The notes under the pieces: model-generated
Databases searched by the model: none
What the model was told of the DNA's origin: nothing
The model's input: the letters and a program-made list of their open reading frames with translations, nothing else
Origin: Fibrobacterota bacterium
GTDB lineage: Bacteria > Fibrobacterota > Chitinivibrionia > Chitinivibrionales > FEN-1185
Assembly (NCBI GenBank): GCA_003165595.1
Contig: PLWQ01000007.1
Span: forward strand, 18,108 to 82,107
DNA length: 64,000 nucleotides
Reading direction: 5' to 3'
Shown here: piece after piece, positions 28,423 through 38,232 of the stretch
Position numbering within the stretch: the first letter of the stretch is position 1
Layout of the letters: every line of letters starts with the position of its first letter
Made by a program: the position numbers and the translations under genes

Positions 28423-30825
28423 TCAGGGAATAACAAATAACTTCTGCGCCTTTTTCTTCATGCCCTTTGTCACGGGATCCTTGTACCCGATATGTGCAAA
28501 ATAGATTCCGGGAGACACGGCCGCTCCTGCGGCGTTGCACAATTGCCAGTCGAATCCGTAGGCGGATTCCACGAGCGAACGCGGCTGGCCGTTTTGTCCT
28601 TTTACGGCATGGGTGAGAAGCGTTCCGTCAATGGCGTAAATCCATAGTTCGAGGATGTTCTGTCCGCGAAACAGCATAGCCTTGCGGTTCGCGATCCTTG
28701 CAGGATTGGGATATGCCGTAAAGGGCACGGTCGTATCCACGGCAAACGCCTTCACAAACAGCGCGTAGATCCCGGGAGAGGGCGGTAAACATTGCCAGGT
28801 GACAATTGCGGAGTCGGCGGTGGCGGCGGCGACGCTCGCGCAGGGCGACCATTTGCCTGCCAACGAGTCGAAACGGCACACAACAACCGACGAATCGGAC
28901 ACGTGGTGAGCCGCCTCCAGCGCCCGGACGACGGAACGGGATTCCGTAATAGAAAGCTGCATGGACGCGCCGGCGTACAGCCAGGCTGCCGGGAACTCGA
29001 GGTCATAGGCGGACCCTCCAAGCAGCAGGCTGTCGGCTAGCGCCGATTGCGCCTGCGTTTGCGTCAAGCCGGTCTTTGCCACGGTAAGCGTGCACAGCAG
29101 GTCGCTGGCTGCATGCACCGAAACGGTTGCGTGCGGGTCGGTTGCCGGGGCGCCGGCCGCGGCCGACGAATACAGCGCTGTTTGTCCTTTGGTAACAGCC
29201 ACGCCGCAGACCTGAAACGTTACTTTCGCCGAGCGGGCATGGTCGTAACGCGCGTTGACCGCAACGACAAGCGCCTCGTTGCAGGAGTGCCATCCCGCAA
29301 CGGTGGCCGCCCCCGTTCCTTTTGAAGAAAGCGGAATCGTAAAGATGGAATCGTGGGCCGGAACCGTATCCTTCTTGAGAATGCAGTGCACGCTCCACAC
29401 CGGGCTCGTATCCGTGTCGCCGGCCGTTGTCGTGTCACCCGAAAAACTCAGGCCCAGGGTCGGGTTGTCGCTTGCCTGCCGCAGGTAGGAGAACGTGTTC
29501 ATGGAAAACAGGTTCACCGGCTTGGTCACCGAGCCGGAGGCGTCCGGAACGTCATTCGGATAGGGCCAGTCTCCTCCGAGCAACGCGGCGTCGGCAATGA
29601 ACCTGCCGGCTACCGCTCGCGGGCCGGTGTAATAACTTGCCGTGTAGAAACTACCGAGGAGGTCGGCCCACGTGCGGCCGGCGGCCGCCGATGCCTGGTC
29701 GAAGTCGGGCTTGAGGTCGGTGGCTTGCCGGTAATTGATAAAGAAGATATTCTTGACGTAATCTATCCGCGGCGACGGGTAGGCGAACTGGTACAGGTAC
29801 ATGCAGGCCAGGGCATTTTTATACTCGCTGTCGAAATCCGGGCTCACATGTTCGAACGCCGGGTTCGTGTTCTCGGTGAAGAAGGCGGCCATATACTGCA
29901 CGTAATCGTTGACATAATTGAACCCCAGGTCTTCCATGAGAACGGCGGAACCTTCAAGCAGCGATGCGGGGAGATCGTCCAGAATCACCTCTCCGGTGGA
30001 CTGGTCGTATTGCCTGGTCATCGCATATTGAACCCCGTGGAAGAATTCGTGGCAGCAGGTGACGCGGAGCGCGTTCTCCGGATGAACGGCGTAGTCTCCC
30101 CAGAGTGACGCGTCCGAAAATTCGCTTCGGAGTTCAATGTAGCTCGCGTGTCCGATGCCGGCCACGGACTGGTTGATGAGGGGGTAGGTGTAGGCATAGA
30201 CATCGTAGTCATCTCCGGTAAACAGCCGGATACTTATCTTGAACCTGGACGAGGGATGACCGGCGTCCACGAGAGGCCAGGGCTTTACAAACCCGAATCC
30301 ACTGATTTCCATGGACCAGGCGCTGTCCGCGGCATAGGCGACCTGATCGATGTAGTCGGGAACGCCGTTGGGCGTATGCAATTCGCTGCGCCAGTTGCCT
30401 GGATTGTAACCAATGGTGTCTGTCGCGCTCACCGGTTCGCGGCCCGAGGTATCGTAGTAGATTTCGAAGTTTCCGCCGGGCGACACATACTTTTTCCACG
30501 TTGGCGGAATGTTACTGGCCTGGACATACAGGGCCTTGAACGATGGTGAGAGCAGGTTCTGGTATCTTGCAATTGCAAAGAGATCGGCTTCCGACGGTGT
30601 AACAATCGGTCCCGAAATTTTGCCGCCGATCCCGGCGCGCCGCTGGAAATAGGGCGTGAGCCTTGCCTCGAACGCCGGAAGCGCCTGCCTTATTTCGGCC
30701 AGGGTTCTTGCGCTTGAAAGGAGGCTCGACGCGCCCGCTCCATGGCTCCTGAGGGCCTTGGCCTGGACGGATATTGCAAAAAGCAAGAGAAAAAAGGCGA
30801 GTGATCGGCACAGACATTTGGTCAA
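28423..30825 (-). CDS. Secreted zinc metalloprotease with C-terminal sorting-like domain
   Basis: 800 residues with a signal peptide (SLAFFLLLFAISVQA). The catalytic part has HEFFH at 259-263 and a downstream Glu291 in LLEGSAVLMED, the layout of gluzincins of the MXAN_6640-like group. Upstream is a beta-rich prodomain-like region (GGNFEIYYDTSG). Residues about 440-690 look like Ig-type beta modules. The last 80 (YPNPAR, LELWIYAIDG, GIYFAHIGY, KKKAQKLFVIP) resemble the FlgD-type or type A sorting domains used by type IX secretion. The start codon appears to be TTG at 30825; no better start preserves the signal peptide. The protein is probably exported to the surface or medium. Confidence 0.75.
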   Translation of the reverse strand: MTKCLCRSLAFFLLLFAISVQAKALRSHGAGASSLLSSARTLAEIRQALPAFEARLTPYFQRRAGIGGKISGPIVTPSEADLFAIARYQNLLSPSFKALYVQASNIPPTWKKYVSPGGNFEIYYDTSGREPVSATDTIGYNPGNWRSELHTPNGVPDYIDQVAYAADSAWSMEISGFGFVKPWPLVDAGHPSSRFKISIRLFTGDDYDVYAYTYPLINQSVAGIGHASYIELRSEFSDASLWGDYAVHPENALRVTCCHEFFHGVQYAMTRQYDQSTGEVILDDLPASLLEGSAVLMEDLGFNYVNDYVQYMAAFFTENTNPAFEHVSPDFDSEYKNALACMYLYQFAYPSPRIDYVKNIFFINYRQATDLKPDFDQASAAAGRTWADLLGSFYTASYYTGPRAVAGRFIADAALLGGDWPYPNDVPDASGSVTKPVNLFSMNTFSYLRQASDNPTLGLSFSGDTTTAGDTDTSPVWSVHCILKKDTVPAHDSIFTIPLSSKGTGAATVAGWHSCNEALVVAVNARYDHARSAKVTFQVCGVAVTKGQTALYSSAAAGAPATDPHATVSVHAASDLLCTLTVAKTGLTQTQAQSALADSLLLGGSAYDLEFPAAWLYAGASMQLSITESRSVVRALEAAHHVSDSSVVVCRFDSLAGKWSPCASVAAATADSAIVTWQCLPPSPGIYALFVKAFAVDTTVPFTAYPNPARIANRKAMLFRGQNILELWIYAIDGTLLTHAVKGQNGQPRSLVESAYGFDWQLCNAAGAAVSPGIYFAHIGYKDPVTKGMKKKAQKLFVIP

Positions 30826-31073
30826 GGGAGCAAGTCCAATCGCTTGAGGTGAGTAAGAAGAAAAATAGGTTGTAATGATTACGTTTCAAAAACAAATACT
30901 TGTATCACGAGCATTCAACCATGACCGACGAGTAAGCGCAAGCCTTGGATCGGTCAGATGTTGCGGAAGAAGCGGTGAGAGTCGTGCAAACGAATCGGGG
31001 TGCAAAAGCAGCGGGGAACGCGGGTAATCTCGCGGATGGGCCCGGGCCCGCGCTCTCCGGCAAGCCGATCACC

Positions 31074-31113
31074 AAAAAAAAACGGAGAGCGAGCTTTTTG
31101 AGCCCGCTCTCCG
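31074..31113 (-). terminator. Rho-independent terminator for the minus-strand TPR gene
   Basis: Read leftward, CGGAGAGCGGGCTC / GAGCTCGCTCTCCG-type arms (31083-31113) form a strong stem with an AAAAA loop, followed by nine T (31074-31082 on the minus strand). It lies about 215 bp beyond the stop of the 31327-32103 gene. The remainder of the 30826-31326 gap shows nothing else I can name. Confidence 0.85.
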
Positions 31114-31326
31114 ATGAGAAAGGATTGTCCCGCTGCCTAATGTCTCTTGTCACCCGCAGACTTGGGGAAGCTATGAGTGAACAGACGCACACAAGGGAGG
31201 TGCTTAAGCTTCGGGTTCCTTTTTTACTACTATCGGTTTTTGGAATGCGGGACTTTAGCGAAATAATTTAGCCCTGTTGCCCTGTCGGAAGCATGTTACG
31301 TAATGCGCTGTTTTATAATGAGCTGG

Positions 31327-32103
31327 CTACGTCTCTTGGGCTTCGAAATCCGGCGCGATAACGGTGAGGAACGGAAATGTTTTGACGTAGAGGCCAAAAA
31401 TCTCCCTGGCTTCGCCGACTCTGCCGCAGGACTTTGCCGCGTCGAGAAGATTCAGGAAGTTGTCGCGCGACGTGGGATTGAGCTTGATTGATTCCGTAAA
31501 GAGCGTAAAAGCGTCGCTGTAGCGCTGCTGGTAAAAGGAGATGACGCCCAGGCCGGAGAAAACCTCGGCCGACGGACCTTCCTCGTCGTTGATCTTGAGC
31601 AGTTTCTCCATGGCGACAAACAGCTTGCCTTCCGCGATGAGGGCCAGGGCCTCCTCCACTCTCGGGTTGTACACGCCGACAATGAGGCCTCTTTCCGAAT
31701 TGTAAATCCCATCGCCCTGTTCCAGTATGCTGTCGCGGATCACGTGGATCTCCTCGACCCCGGGGTTCAGAAGCAGCGCCTGCTCGAAGTAGGGGAGCGC
31801 TTCGCCGATGCGCCGCAGCTTGAGCGAGGCGTCGAAGAAATTGATGAGGGCGTCGGTATAATCGGGTTTGGTGGTAAGGGCCTTCTTGAACATGGCATAG
31901 GCGTCTTCCCATGCCTTCCGGCTCCATGACACGATGCCGATATTGTTGTAGGCCCGGTAGTTCGACGGGTCTTTTCCAACAATATCAACGAGTGCTCTAG
32001 CCGCTGCGGGCAAATCGCCCGCAGCGATGTATTCTTCGGCCTTCTGGTTCTCCGCAATGTACAGTTCTTCCGGGATGTTTTGAGCAGGGTTGCTTTCTGC
32101 CAT
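31327..32103 (-). CDS. Cytoplasmic TPR protein
   Basis: 258 residues, all helical. TPR units are visible at about 20-50 (AEEYIAAGDLPAAARALVDI), 53-85 (YRAYNNIGIVSWSRKAWEDA), 88-118 (ALINFFDASLKLRRIGEAL) and 180-240 (VFSGLGVISFYQQRYSDAF, FLNLLDAAKSCGRVGEA). There is no signal peptide. GGAGGAG before ATG 32103 gives a secure start. It is a single gene with a terminator behind it and dsbD divergent, so context gives no partner; protein-protein scaffolding is the only safe statement. Confidence 0.75.
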   Translation of the reverse strand: MAESNPAQNIPEELYIAENQKAEEYIAAGDLPAAARALVDIVGKDPSNYRAYNNIGIVSWSRKAWEDAYAMFKKALTTKPDYTDALINFFDASLKLRRIGEALPYFEQALLLNPGVEEIHVIRDSILEQGDGIYNSERGLIVGVYNPRVEEALALIAEGKLFVAMEKLLKINDEEGPSAEVFSGLGVISFYQQRYSDAFTLFTESIKLNPTSRDNFLNLLDAAKSCGRVGEAREIFGLYVKTFPFLTVIAPDFEAQET

Positions 32104-32309
32104 GGTCGGGTAGCTCCTCCGCGTGAAAACGTCTGCCGATCAAAAAAGGATCACGCGCATTCGGAGTGCGGACGCGCATTATATTTTGTAAGGACAAGGC
32201 CGGAGACTTCAGCGATTAATATAATAAAAGTGTCCGGACGCAGTACAGGTTTCTGTGCCGGTTTCCACAGGCTTTCGGGGACAACCTTATTGTGGAGCAG
32301 ACTTACCGC

Positions 32310-34232
32310 ATGACCGCACTGCCTCGCGCAAGGGACGCTCAACCGATCATGCGGCTGGTTATCTCGCTTCTGGCGGTGTGCGTGCTGTGGTCAAACGCCC
32401 GTGCGGGGGCGCAGGACCTGACGGCGGAGATCGCGCTTGACAAACACGCATACGCTCCCGGCGACACGGTCATTGCCGCACTGCATCTCTCCATTCCCGA
32501 CAGATATCATTTGTACAGCAATCCTCTGGGACCCGGCATCGGCAAGCCCGCAAAGCTCCGCGTCTACAGCGACCGTGGCGTGCACTGGCGCAGCCTGTAC
32601 AGGACAAGACCCAGGCGATTTTATCCGGAAATCGGAGATTGGGTATGGGCCTACGAGAAAAGCGCCTACTTCTTCCTCAAAGGAGTTGTCGACAAGGAGT
32701 GTCCGCCGGTTATTGACGCGACGCTCTTTTTTGAAGGGCTGGAATGCGCCGCTTCGTGCATGCCCGTGAGTGTCGAGACCGACTTCAAGCTGGTGGTAAC
32801 CGATGCGGCTTCCGGCGCGCCCTGCGAGGCCGCCCCCTACATTCGCCCGCTGCTCGCCGACGCGGAATCCATGGATTTTGAAGTGCTCCCTACGCGGATT
32901 TCCATGAGCCGCGCGTCGGCGCCGCTTGGAGAGCTTTCATTCACGAATCTGCAGGGGTTGTCGGAAGAAAAGCCCTACGCGTGGGAATACGATCCGGTGG
33001 AGAAGAGAATCTCGATGAGTTTTCTTCTCGCCATTGTGTTCGGGTTCATTGCCGGCCTCATTCTCAACGTCATGCCCTGCGTCCTGCCCGTGCTCGGCAT
33101 AAAAGTGCTCTCTTTTGCAAAGGTTCGCAGCGACCCGCGCCGCGTGGTTCTCACGCGGAGCCTTGCCTTTGCGGGAGGCATGATGTGCGTGTTTATGGCT
33201 CTTGCGGCGCTCGCGTCGTTTGCGCACCTCTCGTGGGGACAGCAGTTTCAAAGCCCGTGGTTTCTTATTACCCTTATCGTGCTCACCGTGATTTTCGCCC
33301 TCGGATTGTTCGACGTGTATGTGTTCAACCTGCCCAATTCCGTTTCGACAATGGAACGCAGGAGTGGAAAGGGCTATTTTGGCGAATTTCTCCGCGGCAT
33401 ATTCGCCACGCTGCTTGCAACTCCGTGCAGCGGCCCGTTTCTGGGCGCCACGCTCGCATGGACGCTTACGCAGTCCACCCTGGTGATCTTCCTTGTCTTT
33501 GCTTCCATAGGCGCCGGCATGGCGTTTCCCTACGTTGCGCTTTCGGCAAGCACAACGCTGGTGCGCCTCGTTCCCAAACCGGGAAAATGGATGGAGGATT
33601 TCAAGCACCTTATGGGCATCCTTCTCCTCTGCGCCGCGGTCTATTTCCTGATGGGACTGCCTAAAGACATGGTGGTAAGCGCCGTGGGTTTTTCCATCAG
33701 CATCGCTTTTGCCGTGGTATTTTTTTCGCGCTTTGCGCCGCTGGGGGCATCGCTGTCGCGCTATGCAATTGCCGCCTGCATTGCCGCGGCAATTGGCGGA
33801 GCCGGTTCTTATCTGTCGTTCGGCGTTATTTACAAAATCACATCAACCCGGGCGGCGCTCGAAGCAGCCGCGGATGATATCCAGTGGGAGGAATTTTCTC
33901 CGAAACTCCTTCTGGGCGCGCATGCCAACGGGCGGCATGTGATCGTGGATTTTACTGCCAGCTGGTGCCTCAATTGCCAGTACAACATGATGACCGTGCT
34001 TTCTTCAAGGGAAGTCCGCGATTGCATCGCGAAGAAGGACATTCTGGCGCTCAAAGCCGATGTGACCTGGACGAACCTTCAAGCCGAATCGCTTCTGCAC
34101 CACCTGGGGTCGCGCAGCGTGCCGTTCTTCGCGGTTTTCCCGGGCGACGATCCGTACCACCCCATCATCATGCGGGACATCCTCAATAAGAGCGCGGTTG
34201 TCAAGGTGCTCAAGAAGCTGCGCGACAAGTGA
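32310..34232 (+). CDS. dsbD: DsbD-family thiol:disulfide interchange protein
   Basis: 640 residues. An export signal (LVISLLAVCVLWSNARA) leads to a periplasmic N-domain with CAASC (about residue 150). Eight or nine membrane helices follow, carrying the two redox cysteines in MPCVLPV and ATPCSGPF. The C-terminal thioredoxin domain has WCLNC in the place of CxxC. DsbD carries electrons from cytoplasmic thioredoxin to periplasmic partners for disulfide isomerisation, cytochrome maturation or peroxide defence. The start is uncertain among 32292 (GTG), 32310 and 32349; 32310 has a GGAG upstream. It stands alone between divergent TPR and the aconitase gene. Confidence 0.88.
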   Translation: MTALPRARDAQPIMRLVISLLAVCVLWSNARAGAQDLTAEIALDKHAYAPGDTVIAALHLSIPDRYHLYSNPLGPGIGKPAKLRVYSDRGVHWRSLYRTRPRRFYPEIGDWVWAYEKSAYFFLKGVVDKECPPVIDATLFFEGLECAASCMPVSVETDFKLVVTDAASGAPCEAAPYIRPLLADAESMDFEVLPTRISMSRASAPLGELSFTNLQGLSEEKPYAWEYDPVEKRISMSFLLAIVFGFIAGLILNVMPCVLPVLGIKVLSFAKVRSDPRRVVLTRSLAFAGGMMCVFMALAALASFAHLSWGQQFQSPWFLITLIVLTVIFALGLFDVYVFNLPNSVSTMERRSGKGYFGEFLRGIFATLLATPCSGPFLGATLAWTLTQSTLVIFLVFASIGAGMAFPYVALSASTTLVRLVPKPGKWMEDFKHLMGILLLCAAVYFLMGLPKDMVVSAVGFSISIAFAVVFFSRFAPLGASLSRYAIAACIAAAIGGAGSYLSFGVIYKITSTRAALEAAADDIQWEEFSPKLLLGAHANGRHVIVDFTASWCLNCQYNMMTVLSSREVRDCIAKKDILALKADVTWTNLQAESLLHHLGSRSVPFFAVFPGDDPYHPIIMRDILNKSAVVKVLKKLRDK

Positions 34233-34316
34233 TGTCTTTCTGTGGCGCGGAGCGCCATCATTTATTTTCCATCGTGCCTCGCAGCCCACACCCTGTATCC
34301 TGAAGGACACAGCACC

Positions 34317-36266
34317 ATGCCGAAAAATATAGTCCAGAAAATTCTTGACGATCACCTCGTTGAAGGCCAGCCCGTGGCGGGTTTGGAAGTCGGGATCAAG
34401 ATAGACCAGACGCTCACGCAGGATGCCACCGGCACCATGGCCTACCTGCAATTTGAAGCGCTCGGATTCGAGAAAGTAAAGACGGAGGTGTCGGTCTCGT
34501 ACGTGGACCACAACACGATCCAGGACGGCTTTGAGAACGCCGACGATCACAAGTACCTGGAAACCGTTGCGCAGAAGTATGGGATCTGCTTCTCGCGTCC
34601 CGGGAACGGAATATGTCACCAGCTGCACCTGGAGCGTTTCGGGTGCCCCGGGAAAACACTGCTGGGCAGCGATTCGCATACGCCGACCGGCGGCGGCCTG
34701 GGAATGATCGCCGTCGGGGCAGGCGGGCTCGACGTTGCCGTGGCCATGGGGGGCGGACCGTTTTACCTGTCGTATCCCAAGGTGATCAAGATAGACCTGC
34801 AGGGGAAGCTCAGCCCGTGGGTGTCGGCAAAGGACGTCGTCCTCAAGGTGCTCGAGATTCTCTCGACAAAAGGGAATGTCGGCGTTGTCGTGGAATACGG
34901 CGGCAAGGGCGTGGAAACGCTGAGCGTGCCGGAGCGCGCCACCATAGCCAACATGGGGGCGGAGCTGGGAGTCACGACGTCCGTTTTCCCTTCCGATAAC
35001 CTCACCAGGGCGTTCTTGAAGGCCCAGGGCAGGGATGGTTGCTTTAAACCCGTTGCTGCGGACGATGACGCAAGTTACGATCGCATCATTCATGTGGACC
35101 TGTCGGCGCTCGAACCGCTCGCGGCAACGCCGCACTCGCCGGGCAACGTGAAGCGGCTGGCCGAAATCGCGGGAACCAAAGTGCAGCAGGTCTGCATCGG
35201 GTCCTGCACCAATTCCTCGTACCGCGACCTCATGCTTGTCGCGGGAATCTTGCGCGGAAAGAAAATCGCGCCGCACGTATCGCTGGCGCTCGCATGCGGC
35301 TCCCGCCAGGTTCTGGAAATGATAGGCCGCAACGGCGCGCTCGCCGACATCATTTCCGCGGGCGCCCGCGTCATGGAAAACGCCTGCGGGTTCTGCATCG
35401 GCAATTCACTGGCGCCCGCTACGGGAAGTGTTTCGGTGCGCACCAACAACAGAAACTTTTTCGGGCGCACCGGCACCGAAAGCGCGCAGGTGTTTCTTGT
35501 TTCTCCCGAGGCTGCGGCAGCCTGCGCGCTTGCGGGCGAACTCGTGGACCCGGCGAAATTCCTGAGCGGCCAGAAATACCCCGTTGTCGATATGCCCGAC
35601 AAATTTCTCATCGACGACAGCCTGATCGTTCGCCCTCCGGAGAAGACCGCCAAAGTGGAAATCGTGCGCGGGCCCAACATCGGGGCGCCACCTTCGAACG
35701 ACGAATACCCAATGGCGCTGTCCGGGGTGGTGGCGATATGCCTGAAAGACAAGGTTACCACCGACGACATCATGCCCGCCGGAAGCCGCATGAAATACCG
35801 GTCCAACATTCCAAAATACGCGGAATTTGTTTTTGAGAGGGAAGACAAGACCTTTCCCTCCCGCGCCATGGAGAACAAGAAGAAGGGTCTGCACAACATA
35901 ATTGTCGCAGGCGAATCGTACGGCCAGGGATCTTCGCGCGAGCATGCCGCCATCTGTCCCATGTATCTGGGCGTAAAAATGGTGGTGGCGAAATCCATCG
36001 AGCGCATCCACAAGGCGAACCTGGTGAATTTCGGCATTGTGCCCGCGCTGTTTGCCAATCCCGCGGATTACGAGAGCATCAAGCAGGGGGATCTGCTGGA
36101 GGTAAAGGACGCCTACACCGGCATAGAAAAAGGGGAATTGTCGCTTGCAAATTCATCGACCGGCGCCGTTATCGTGCTCAAGGTCGATCTGTCGGAGAGG
36201 CAGAAGCAGATCGTGCTGGCAGGGGGGCTCATCAACCTGACGAGAAGCAGGACAAAGGCGGGCTAG
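34317..36266 (+). CDS. Aconitate hydratase
   Basis: 649 residues with the aconitase core. The iron-sulfur ligands are in IGSCTNSS and CGFCIG, substrate motifs are GSDSHTPTGGGLGM and the swivel-domain loop GESYGQGSSREHAA. It isomerises citrate and isocitrate in the TCA cycle using a 4Fe-4S cluster. The length fits the compact single-chain aconitases of about 650 residues, not the 750-900 residue AcnA/AcnB types. LeuC/LeuD enzymes are split, so isopropylmalate isomerase is less likely. AAGGA precedes ATG 34317. argA is convergent, 10 bp from its end. Confidence 0.88.
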   Translation: MPKNIVQKILDDHLVEGQPVAGLEVGIKIDQTLTQDATGTMAYLQFEALGFEKVKTEVSVSYVDHNTIQDGFENADDHKYLETVAQKYGICFSRPGNGICHQLHLERFGCPGKTLLGSDSHTPTGGGLGMIAVGAGGLDVAVAMGGGPFYLSYPKVIKIDLQGKLSPWVSAKDVVLKVLEILSTKGNVGVVVEYGGKGVETLSVPERATIANMGAELGVTTSVFPSDNLTRAFLKAQGRDGCFKPVAADDDASYDRIIHVDLSALEPLAATPHSPGNVKRLAEIAGTKVQQVCIGSCTNSSYRDLMLVAGILRGKKIAPHVSLALACGSRQVLEMIGRNGALADIISAGARVMENACGFCIGNSLAPATGSVSVRTNNRNFFGRTGTESAQVFLVSPEAAAACALAGELVDPAKFLSGQKYPVVDMPDKFLIDDSLIVRPPEKTAKVEIVRGPNIGAPPSNDEYPMALSGVVAICLKDKVTTDDIMPAGSRMKYRSNIPKYAEFVFEREDKTFPSRAMENKKKGLHNIIVAGESYGQGSSREHAAICPMYLGVKMVVAKSIERIHKANLVNFGIVPALFANPADYESIKQGDLLEVKDAYTGIEKGELSLANSSTGAVIVLKVDLSERQKQIVLAGGLINLTRSRTKAG

Positions 36267-36276
36267 GGCGTCCTCG

Positions 36277-37611
36277 CTATCCCTGGGAGATTTTGCATAC
36301 CAGCACCAGCGAATTCCGCTTGAGGTCGTAGGTTTGCCGCCGTTCTTTCGGCAATACCTTGACATCCGCCTTCTTGAACCCGAGCTTGGAAAACCAGTCG
36401 GCGGTCTGCGTCGTGAGAACGAAGACCTGCCGCAGTTTCATCCTTACAGCCTTTTCCTGCAGATACGACACGAGCTTCTGGCCGATGCCGAGGCTCGCGT
36501 ACACTTCGTCCACGGCGATGCCCGCTATTTCTCCCATCCGGGACGAATACCGGTGCAGCGCGCCGCAGCCGTGTATCGTTCCGTCAACTTCGTAGACCGC
36601 GTAATCGGCAAGCCGGTTCTCAAGGTCCAGAGCGGTCCGCTTGACAAGCGTGCCTTTGGCGACAAACGGTTCCATGAGCTGCAGCACGTCCGGGACGTCG
36701 GCGTGGTTCATGGGCCGGACATTGTCGTGCTGGTTGGCGTAAATCATGGTGCCGAGCCCGCGGTTGGAGAAAATTTCCTTGAGGATCATGCCCTCCACCC
36801 GGCCGTCCACGACGTGCACCCGCGCCACGCCCCGCTTGCACGCCCGGCAGGCCAGCGACACCAGCTCGTAGGCCTCGCCGGCCGTGGCGCCGCTGTTCGC
36901 ACCGATGAATTCTTCCGCCTCGCTCAGCGTGAATTGCGAAATGAACCCGTCGCTTGACACATACACGCTCTTGGGCACGGTAAACCCCTTGGCCCTGATG
37001 CCGCCCGCCCGGGTGACGAAAAACAATTTTGCGGCCTTGAGCTCCGTGGCAATGGTATAGGCGAGCTCGTTGGACGAAAGATTGTAGGGTTTCCCCTGGG
37101 AGTTCCACCCGATGTTGGGGAAAATGGGCATCAGCCCCTCGTTGAGCACGTTGTTGATTATGCCGATTTCGAGGGTCTCCACCATGCCCGAGCTCTGGTA
37201 ATCGATGCCGCCCCGCACGCCGATGCTCCGGGCCCGCACCCAGTTGCCGATCACCGCGTTGGTCCGGTTCTCGGCAAGCATGGTCATTACCCCGTTGGAC
37301 ACGTCGAACGCGGCCATCTTGATAAACGGCATCGACTCCGGCGTCGATATCCGGATGCCGTTGATCATGTCGAACCTGATCTTGTAGGTGTTGAGAATAT
37401 CGTCGATCCGGTCCTTTGCCCCGGGCACAAGCACGATGCGGATGCCCATGTGGTGCAACAGAGAAATGTCTTTGACCAGGATGGGAAAGAACGGGTCGCC
37501 GATGAGCGAACCTTCGATCTTGATAACGAACGTTTGGCCCCGGAACCGGTTGATATAGCTGAATGCCTGCCGGATGGTTTCGACTTGTTCCTTGAGTTGC
37601 TGCTTGTCCAT
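36277..37611 (-). CDS. argA: N-acetylglutamate synthase (ArgA)
   Basis: 444 residues, equal to classical ArgA. The N-terminal amino-acid kinase fold (VIKIEGSLIGDP, IVLVPGAKDRID, GIINNVLNEGLMPIFP) is the arginine-sensing part. The C-terminal GNAT domain (about 295-440: MNHADVPDVLQLM, GEIAGIAVDEVYASLGIGQKLVSYL) transfers acetyl from acetyl-CoA to glutamate, the first step of arginine synthesis. The start at 37611 lies after a weak CGGA sequence. It is transcribed away from a 620-bp intergenic region that holds a rod-like RNA candidate; no other arginine genes are in the window. Confidence 0.9.
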   Translation of the reverse strand: MDKQQLKEQVETIRQAFSYINRFRGQTFVIKIEGSLIGDPFFPILVKDISLLHHMGIRIVLVPGAKDRIDDILNTYKIRFDMINGIRISTPESMPFIKMAAFDVSNGVMTMLAENRTNAVIGNWVRARSIGVRGGIDYQSSGMVETLEIGIINNVLNEGLMPIFPNIGWNSQGKPYNLSSNELAYTIATELKAAKLFFVTRAGGIRAKGFTVPKSVYVSSDGFISQFTLSEAEEFIGANSGATAGEAYELVSLACRACKRGVARVHVVDGRVEGMILKEIFSNRGLGTMIYANQHDNVRPMNHADVPDVLQLMEPFVAKGTLVKRTALDLENRLADYAVYEVDGTIHGCGALHRYSSRMGEIAGIAVDEVYASLGIGQKLVSYLQEKAVRMKLRQVFVLTTQTADWFSKLGFKKADVKVLPKERRQTYDLKRNSLVLVCKISQG

Positions 37612-37817
37612 GCGACGTTTCCGCTTTCTGAGTTTCTCCGGTTATGGCCGGGCGACTATGATAACCCGGCGCTTTGTCTCTTTACAATATACGATTTTGA
37701 GGCAAGGGTTGTCAGCTATTATTATCGGGCGGGGGAGAGATGGCGGCGGCCGCTTGCGATGATTATGCGCTCGCCGGCGGGAATCCTTCCATCCCTATAT
37801 TCGTGGCGCTTCGGTGA

Positions 37818-38004
37818 TTTGTGTCGGTCCTGCCAGGGTGCGCCCCTTTTGGCCCTTGTAGAGCGAAAATGCACCCCGTCCATACAGGAGCTTGTGAGAA
37901 ACGTAACACCCTTTGCAAAAAGCGCTTGCGCGAAGTACCGCTCCCGTATGGCCGGGTCGCTTGCACAAGGGCCTTCCGGGGCATCACCCTGTCACCCACA
38001 CAAA
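37818..38004. ncRNA. Rod-like structured RNA candidate (6S-like shape)
   Basis: A 187-nt imperfect hairpin. Paired arms from outside in: 37818-37824 with 37998-38004 (7 bp); 37834-37840 with 37985-37991 (CAGGGTG/CACCCTG); 37842-37846 with 37978-37982; 37851-37859 with 37965-37973 (9 bp perfect); 37862-37866 with 37957-37961; 37875-37878 with 37953-37956; 37880-37885 with 37946-37951; 37887-37891 with 37940-37944. The apex is a 48-nt loop. Size and shape fit 6S RNA, but I cannot match conserved positions. One A-C mismatch in the plus reading becomes a U-G pair in the minus reading, mildly favouring the minus strand. The rest of 37612-38232 shows no gene. Confidence 0.45.
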
Positions 38005-38187
38005 AAACCGATGACCCATATTTGTATTCGCTCGCTACGGGATTCAACGCGGATTTTTCGTGAGATTCCTATTTTGTCAAAACCACCTTCGCACTGACCG
38101 CGCTGCCGTCAAGCATGGCTCTCACATGGCTCAAGACAAGCCTGCATCCCTTTGTCAAACTTATAGCACATTGATTTTCCTTAATTG

Positions 38188-38193
38188 TATAAT
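38188..38193 (+). promoter_or_regulatory. Possible -10 box of the HEAT-repeat transporter gene
   Basis: A perfect TATAAT with no convincing -35 at the right distance. It overlaps the TTG at 38185, which argues that translation begins further down, at ATG 38233. Confidence 0.3.
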
Positions 38194-38232
38194 TTACATC
38201 TGGTCACCCAATCCGAATCGATCCAGCGACTT

